A stretch of 64,000 nucleotides of DNA. It comes from Larix kaempferi. Taxonomy: Eukaryota > Streptophyta > Pinopsida > Pinales > Pinaceae. The notes beneath the pieces are model-generated. The model was not told where the DNA came from and searched no databases. It was given only the letters and a program-made list of their open reading frames with translations. Shown one piece after another: positions 57,466-64,000 of this stretch (position 1 is the stretch's first letter; each line of letters opens with the position of its first letter). Position numbers and translations under genes: made by a program. The stretch spans positions 9,797,001 through 9,861,000 of the forward strand of contig BSBM01000461.1 of the NCBI GenBank assembly GCA_027924585.1, in the 5' to 3' direction.

Positions 57466-59260
57466 AGTATTTTACCTTACTAAATTCTACACTTCTTACG
57501 AAATTTATTGGACTCATTTGTACATAGCTCTCCAACATTATATGTCATCAACACCTTTCTTTTATTCTCTTCTTGTTTTTCTACAAGATATTTAAACTCT
57601 TTAAATTTACTAAAAAATTCATACTTATTACGGAAGAAATAAACCCATGTGTTTCTAGAGAAATCATAAATGAATTAAACATAATATATAGATTTTCCTA
57701 GTAATGAAATAGGAAGAGGTCCGAACACATCATTGTTATTATTTACAAGAATCATTTTTCTCTTGTAGCACCATATGCAAATCTTAACCAATTTTTTTTC
57801 CATATATGCAATGTTCACATAAATCAAAATCTAATGAGAAATCTAACATATCATTTTCCATACCTTTACCATTTAATGCTCAAAGGCCCTTCTCTCCAAT
57901 ATTTCCCAATCTCGAATGCCATATCATTCTCTTGTCTACAAGGAAAATAAGGATCCAAACTTCTTCAATGTTATCCTCAACAACAACAAAACTATACACC
58001 TATCATTAAAAGTGCTTCCATAGGAAGTTATAATCTAAACTCCCTACATGTCATCAACATCATTTCTCTTGGAACCATCTTGCATGTTTCATTTTCAAAT
58101 AAAGCATGCACACATGTATCATCCATCTTGCTTATAGATATCAATTGTTTGGCTAGATCTAGAATGTGTAAAACCCCAGGATGAGTTTTAATCCTTCCAC
58201 CTTTGAGAAGTATCTTGACCCTTCCAATTCCTATCATTTTGGTTGTCAATCAATATCCTAGAAAAAAATTACCTCCGTTGTATTTTTTATATTCAAAAAA
58301 CAACTCCTTGTGCAGAGACATATGGAATGAAGTGCTTGAATCAATCAACCATACATCATGATTTGTATGTGTACTTGTAGGTTCCAAGTAAACATCATGT
58401 CCTTCTTGTGTAGAGGGTTATGTTTTCCGTAGAAGGAGCATCATCATATCCCTTACTTTTATCAATACTCTTAGATTTGCAATTTTTCTTATAGTTCCCA
58501 TCTTTACCACATTTTCGTCATTTATTTTCAACTTTTCCTCGAGATTTAGATCTATTCTAAACTTAGATATACCCCCAGAACACTTATTTTTCCTCTTTTA
58601 AAAATTATATCTCACAGATAAAAAATAATTGGCCACACCCTCCATGGGTTTTTGTCGCATTTTCCCTAGCAAAAAGGATTCAACTAAATCCTCAAACATA
58701 AAGGATTGACTGGCAGTAACAATTCTACAACTAGATTATCCCAAGTGTTTGGAAAAGAACATAGCAATGCAATACACTTATATTTTTCCTCCATCTTAAT
58801 ATCAACAAAGACTAGTTGACTTACCAAAGTATTAAAGGTTTTTAGATGATCAACCATCCTAAGATGAAACAACTTATTTAAAAGAAATATTATATTCACC
58901 AATGAATTTAATTGATACAAATACCCCAGCTTATCCCATATCTTCCTTGCATTGTATTCTCTAGATATGTTCAACAAAAATAAATCTGAGAGGCATAGTT
59001 CAATCATTCTTATTGTTTTTCTCTCTAGATTTAACCAGTCTTTTTATAACATACTAGTGGGAGTTGTACCTAGATCCATAACATTCCAACAATCTTTGTC
59101 CACAAGAACATCTTCTATCTTCATATTCCATTTAATTCAAGTCTCTAGCATTAAAATTATTGATTTATATTCTTAAGCTATTTGTCATTTTACTTGCACA
59201 AGATTTATTGTGCAAAGCTCCAACTCTAACACAAGCTTATCCCAAACCCAGGATATCCTT
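57466..59260 (-). pseudogene. Element G: degraded copia gag-protease-integrase fragment
   Basis: Minus strand. Gag (UBN2-type) at 59007-58684: NARKIWDKLGYLYQLNSLVN, FHLRMVDHLKTFNTLVSQLV, EEKYKCIALLCSFPNTWDNLVVEL. The protease-integrase linker at 58249-58028 reads RVKILLKGGRIKTHPGVLHILDLAKQLISISKM. An integrase fragment follows with GPLPISLLGKSIYYV and TWVYFFRNKYEFFSKFKEF, ending at 57465 before its catalytic end. Many stops and frameshifts are present. It is a different and much older copia lineage than 46637-52517. Confidence 0.75.
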
Positions 59261-59348
59261 CTAATCTAGGTAGATATTAGTTTCCACCAACTTATTCCAC
59301 CAAGATAATTAGTGCTCCATCTTCTTGGAAATTGTCTACATCTTTTCA

Positions 59349-61738
59349 TGTCATGTCCCCAAATTTTTCATTGGGTCACAATGGCCTAAGCCCCTTGGCC
59401 ATACTCATGATAGTTTGTCAAATTGATGCATATTCAAATAATTTCCAAGAATGATGTCCAAGTTAGTAATAATGTAAAATTAGATCCAAATGGACAAGGT
59501 GGGTCACATTAAGAGAAATTCCCAATTCAAAGTTTGTAATATACCCATCCAAATGAACTATCATGGAGGAAAATTACTAGTTCCCTAGGTTGGGGGTGGA
59601 AGCATTAAAAGTTGGAATAAGGGAGTTACAAGACCCAAAATGACCTTATACTTACAAATTCACATTAAATGGGTCAAACAAATAATAATAAATTTAAAAT
59701 AAGGTGGAATTGGATCATGAGGGCACATAAGAGGTTGTGGGACCCACATGTGGCAAGCTTCCCCACTACAATTGGCATTATTCTCTCACCAATTCGAGTT
59801 CAAGATGAAGGGTAAAATACTTGGGGGATTTGAAGAGGTATTATTCATGGAATGAATCATGTAAGGTCGAATTGGAGTGGAAGAGAAACACCCATGGAAG
59901 AGGAAGAGGCATCTTAGAAGAATGGTGACACTTGGAGCTAGATTCCCTAACTCCTATGACAACAATGATGAAGATTCTATGAAAATTATGGCAAATTCCA
60001 AACCTGATCGCTGCCATATGACATATATGACATGTCAGGCCTAAAAATAGCCTCTAAGATGGCACACAAGGGATTTATGGAAGCCAAGACGATTTCCCGT
60101 TCGAATTGAGGGATGATGGAGACTAGGAATTGTTGGACAAGTGGCACACATTGGAATCTCTTCCAAACTTCAGTTTGCATGAGGCTTTTGGAAGCAATTC
60201 GAACCATGGAGGACTTGAGAATTTTATAAAATACAATAGCAAATAAGGAAATGGGCTTTTGATCATTTCTCGTTTTGCAAATTGGAGAGCATAGATTGTC
60301 CATGCTAGTGGAGTGTTTACTCTACTTTCCTTAGTACCAATTTCGAGGCTGCAAGATTCCCATCCTAAGTGGACAGTCTTAACTAACACCTCGGGGTTTT
60401 GGTGTAACGGTTTGTATCATTTGGTATCAGAGCCTCCACCCAAGTTCAAGTCAGAGAGCGGGTGACAATGTCAGCATTGCAGTGTTCTCCTGAGGCTCGT
60501 ACGGCGCAAAGGGGACACCACCGTACGGGCGCACATCCAACCCAAAGTCTGGACTGCGGAGCAGGGTGGGATGTTAAGATCCTAGTGGACAGCCTTAACT
60601 AACACCTCGGGGTTTTGGGGTAACGGTTTGTATCAATTGAAGAGGCCATTCATACCTTTCATTTGGAGTTACAATGGATTCATTTGTTTCATGTTGAAGC
60701 TACAAGTCTTCTGATGGTCTTCCCTTCTTCAACTTGCTCCCACATCTCTTCCAATTTTCTCTCTATATTCTTGCTCTTGGAGGAAGGGCGCACATGGAGA
60801 GATATTGATCTCTTTGGGAGAGTCCAAGGGGACCCATTTATTTGTAATATGATTTAAACACTCTGTATTTTATGCTCAGATATACCTCATATCTAAAATC
60901 CAAGTGAAACCATGTAATAATGCCAAACTATGTATGAATGGTGCCATATTTCCATATATCTTGTGGAGAGAGCTTGAAGTTTTTTGGTATCTACTTGTAT
61001 CAGTAAATATATGTGGTTTTATTTCTATTTAGAGAGCCATTAATATACTGAATAATTTTCACGCACCTTACGAAATTCCTTGTAACATTTCTCTCAAATT
61101 TCATAGCAAGTTATAGCGGTTTTCTCTCATTTCCCCCTATGTTAAGACATGTTTACAAATCTATGATTTATGGAAGTTTCAACCAGCTTTAGGAACTGAT
61201 TAATGATGCATTTGGGTGCCCATTGAAGTAATATAACTAATCCATGTCTCTGTTCTGAAATTTTGGAGGTTCGTACTGCATTTGGGAAGCCTTTAGTGAC
61301 CTCTACCCTTGGGGATTTGAACCTCAAATTTACTAGCAAATTTCCCTATTTTCTCCTGAACTTAAATGAATGTTGCAGAAGTCTTTTTATAGTGTATACA
61401 AAAATATTAGGATCATTTTTATGTCCTAATACCTTTCAATCATTCTCATACCCAATTTGAAATCCTTAGGATTCTTTTGGAGCCATCTACCCTTGGGAAT
61501 TTCAACATCGATTTTCCTAGTAATTTTTCCTTTCATTCTCTGATTGTAAATGCAAGTTGATGAAGTATTTAGAAATTTTCCAAGCGTATAATATATGAAT
61601 TAGTGTGTCATAATACACCTCAATCCACTCTGTACATAATTTGAAACCATTTTGGATCATTTGGGATAGTTTGGAGTTTCACTAGTCCAAGATTCGAATT
61701 GGCCAAATTGGGTAAAATTCCAAATTGGGGATATTACA
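59349..61738 (+). mobile_element. 5' LTR of element F (gypsy-type), containing a miniature element
   Basis: It starts TGTCATGTCCCCAAA, ends GATATTACA and is followed by a tRNA-Met primer site at 61740. The length is 2390 bp, of which about 270 bp are the insertion at 60362-60635. Internal segments resemble the element A LTR (tatgacatgtcag.cc.aaaaatag; tagattcccta; gattcccatcc), showing related families. Confidence 0.8.
60362..60635 (+). mobile_element. Miniature LTR element (TRIM/SMART-like), non-coding
   Basis: Two direct repeats of about 60 bp (60362-60419 and 60572-60635: gtggacag.cttaactaac, acctcggggttttgg.gtaacg) enclose about 150 bp. A primer site TGGTATCAGAGC at 60422-60433 follows the left repeat and a purine tract gcagggtggga at 60561-60571 precedes the right one, which runs TG...CA. 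It interrupts LTR text matching element A on both sides. The left repeat seems to lack its first bases. Too small to encode a protein, so it must be moved in trans. Confidence 0.75.
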
Positions 61739-61739
61739 G

Positions 61740-61751
61740 TGGTATCAGAGC
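61740..61751 (+). other. Primer-binding site of element F
   Basis: TGGTATCAGAGC, one base after the LTR end; initiator tRNA-Met. Confidence 0.9.
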
Positions 61752-61804
61752 ATGGTCCTTGCACCTATTTATTAATATCATACATCGAAGAATAATTTGA
61801 ATCC

Positions 61805-62364
61805 ATGTCTTATTCAGACTTAGATTATGACCAATATGAGGAGGATTATTCTTTCTATGCCTCAAAGGAAAATGATTTCTATGAGTAGTATGATGATGAC
61901 TACGATGAGAAATATGAGGAAGATAATGTCCAGGAGGTACCTTCTACAAGTATATCCCATCATATCTCATTTGGAAGAATAAATGATAGTTATTCGTATA
62001 GCCATGTGTATGGAGAAGATATATGTTCCACAATCAAAGATCAGTTTTTGGGGGAGCATGAAAGGATTAAAAATCAGCCTATTTGTGAGAAGAGCAGTGA
62101 AATATCCGAAGCTTCATGGAACGCATGTGTTTCCTATTTGAAGTTAATTTTTGGGCCTTCTTCAAAAACGGCTCCAAAGATCTTGATCCTAAGGAAACCA
62201 AGGGGCAATATGCATCAACTTGCTTTAAGGAGAGAAATGTGGAGACCCATGAGCCACCTAATTCTGAAATAGGCGAGGTAGAAGAAGGATTACATGAAGA
62301 GGATCGAAATTCACTCCCAAGTGACTCTAAAAAATATGAAGAAAAATCACGTGAGCATGAATAA
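61805..62364 (+). pseudogene. Element F first ORF: acidic Tyr/Asp/Glu-rich protein, broken
   Basis: ATG at 61805 opens MSYSDLDYDQYEEDYSF, with a TAG near 61886, then YDDDYDEKYEEDN. The frame shifts by one near 62116 and continues GSKDLDPKETKGQYAST...EEDRNSLPSDSKKYEEKSREHE to the stop at 62364. The sequence is very acidic and of low complexity. It is not a recognisable capsid protein although it stands where gag should be. Similar acidic ORFs are found in large non-autonomous LTR elements, so element F may be one. Confidence 0.45.
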
Positions 62365-62473
62365 GGCTCTATTGAAATATTGAATATCATTTCGAGACAC
62401 ATTCTACATTGGACATGAATCAAAGAGCATCTACTAATTTATGCTTGAACTATGAAGGAGTACCTACTGATGG

Positions 62474-63088
62474 GTGCTCACACTCTATGTTGGTGACAGA
62501 GAGATCAATTTTGAAAGTGTTGCTACAATACAAACTTCCATTAAGCATGAAAATGAATACCTTGTATTAGTTGAAGAAGAACTCAGATCAACTTCCCCAT
62601 CACCACTTGAGCTTCATGAAGTTGGTCCAAACAACAAGGAAGAATATGGGGAAGTTCATTTGCAAGAGACTCATTTTCTTGAAGGGTCCTTGAATATGGA
62701 TGAAAAGAAGATTCAAGAGGCCTTGAAAAATTTCCATGACACACATACATTGGTTTCTAAATTTTGTTGGTGTGTGGACGAGAAATATTCCCTTGAAGAC
62801 ATGGAGAAAATCTAGAAGGCAATGCTGGACACCAAAGTTAATTTTTTAAATGTGCTTTCTAATAGAGATTATTTAATTGATCTTGTTGGTTTGTATCATG
62901 GAATAACCTTGAACGATGCAGAAGAGAATGACAAGCTCTCAAATGAGTTGGATTCCACCCAAAATACACTCCAAAAATCTATGGTGCATATTGAACAACT
63001 TCAAGAGAAGTTGCAAATGTCCTTTACACCCTCCTACATATCAGACAATCATTCAATGGATGAAATAATTTATTTTAGAAAGGAGTAA
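62474..63088 (+). pseudogene. Element F second ORF: helical, acidic protein, broken by one stop
   Basis: Two consecutive frames in the same phase (62474-62815 and 62822-63088) are separated by one TAG at 62813. They read GDREINFESVATIQTSIKHENEYLV, MDEKKIQEALKNFHDTHTLVSKFCW, a likely coiled-coil DKLSNELDSTQNTLQKSMVH, and IEQLQEKLQMSF. No known domain. It may be the continuation of the 61805 frame after a short gap. Confidence 0.4.
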
Positions 63089-63297
63089 CCTCATGTAATG
63101 GTGTAACATGAGGTACATGTTGATATCTAGGTTCTTGAATATGCTATGTACTCAAACAAGAAGGAAGACAAGCACTTGTCTTTGTTCAGAGGGGTTATGA
63201 CCTACCTCGTGGAGAGAGTTGCAAAGCCTTGAAGGAGGAACATGATCTCATAATAGTTGTACCATAAAATTATGGAGAAGACAAATTAAATATTTCG

Positions 63298-64000
63298 ATG
63301 GGTAAGATTTGCAAAGAGTTAAGGTTGGTTCATAATTCTTCACCCCCTACTTCATTTTCAGCCACACCAATTGGAGATGAAAATTGGGTGAAAGGTGTTT
63401 TTCTAAGGGTGCCACATGAGGAGTATGAAACTCCTATATCTCCTTTTGATGATGACATGACTATAGAACCTTATTGTTTACATTTGAAGAGGAATCCTTT
63501 TTTACCTTATGATGATACATATCTTCATGGATGCACTTATGATGTTCACTTGAGTCACTTGAAGACTCATGATTTTCCTTGCTCCTTTCTTAGTTCAATT
63601 GATGTTGGAGGAACGTCATCAACTACTTGGGTGAAGAGATATATAATTGGAGAAATTTTTTATTGGAAGAAACATCCTTTGTTATTTCTTGATGATACAC
63701 ATATCCATTGATGCATAAAGGGTACTTATGTGAGCCCCTTGAAGTCTCATTGCTTTCTTTGCTCCCTAATTGGTTCAGATTTGAGTGGAGGTTCTTCATT
63801 CACTTCTCGGATGAAAGAGCACATGGATGATTATTTTTATGTATCTTTCATCCTTTTGTAGAAGCATTATAGGGCATGGGATCCTCACCTATGTCATTGG
63901 ATCATATTTGAATGGTCACTTGATGCTTGTATGCACTTGGAAAATGGTGGTCTACTTACTTGGAGGTACAAGCACTTTCATGGTTCTTTGATGAGGCACC
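63298..64000 (+). pseudogene. Element F third ORF: 60-residue repeat protein, runs off the window
   Basis: The frame from 63298 (MGKICKELRLVHNSSPP) carries repeats of about 60 residues: DDTYLHGCTYDVHLSHLKTH...GTSSTTWVKR, then DDTHIH*CIKGTYVSPLKSH...GGSSFTSRMKEH, with a stop at 63709 and another near 63860. The repeat also shows at DNA level with a 180-bp period (gatgatacat at 63511 and gatgatacac at 63691). A His/Cys/Trp-rich segment (HYRAWDPHLCHW) ends it. Function unknown; no retroviral motif seen. Confidence 0.45.

Noticed and set aside
60362-60635. Cassandra-type TRIM with 5S rRNA promoter
   Set aside because: The terminal repeats are only about 60 bp and I see no 5S A-box, intermediate element or C-box text.

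Overview
The window is plant nuclear DNA from a large, repeat-dominated genome. It is low in GC and consists mostly of nested LTR retrotransposons of the Ty3/gypsy and Ty1/copia superfamilies. Only one host-type gene is recognisable, a decayed F-box/kelch gene on the minus strand at 25261-26392. The repeat density and very long LTRs (1.4-2.4 kb) would fit a gymnosperm such as a conifer, but the sequence does not prove the taxon. I see no rRNA, tRNA, CRISPR array or prokaryotic feature. Element letters A to G are my own labels.

Left part (1-21240): a stack of nested gypsy elements. Element D contributes its repeat-rich 3' internal region (1-3357), a purine tract and a 3' LTR (3373-4758). Next comes a broken coiled-coil ORF, E (4759-6608), which ends just before another purine tract and an LTR-like segment with a TATA box. 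Element B (gag at 7569, then PR, an RNase H-like domain, RT, RNase H and integrase up to about 21240) is Tat/Athila-like. Its gag is split by element A (7787-16108), a complete chromodomain-bearing gypsy element with two 1.77-kb LTRs, a 5-bp target duplication (CTAAT), an initiator-tRNA-Met primer site and a gag-pol inactivated by seven nonsense codons and one frameshift.

Middle part (21241-27717): AT-rich non-coding DNA with GATC-rich repeats, a (GA)n tract and a 92-bp tandem duplication. The F-box/kelch gene follows, and a 235-bp tandem duplication lies immediately upstream of it.

Part 27718-42168: the most striking structure. Three copies of a gag-only, three-zinc-knuckle retroelement (element C) are present. 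Two of them face away from each other and form a palindrome of about 12 kb (30157-42168) with an 18-nt spacer centred near 35871. A third, partial copy lies in tandem on the left. Related direct-repeat sequences (27418-27680 and 42177-42420) flank the cluster. No pol genes accompany these gag copies.

Right part (42169-64000): LTR-like and AT-rich DNA carrying a nearly intact copia element on the minus strand (46637-52517, TSD TCAGG). A large GATC-dyad repeat region follows, then a truncated second copia element (G, 57466-59260, minus strand). Last is the 5' portion of another gypsy-like element (F): a 2.39-kb LTR that itself contains a miniature (about 270-bp) terminal-repeat element, a primer site, and an internal region encoding acidic and 60-residue-repeat proteins instead of a recognisable gag.

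Nearly every coding region is broken. Many of the stop codons are TAA or TAG where a Gln codon would fit, as expected for long-silenced, methylated transposons.
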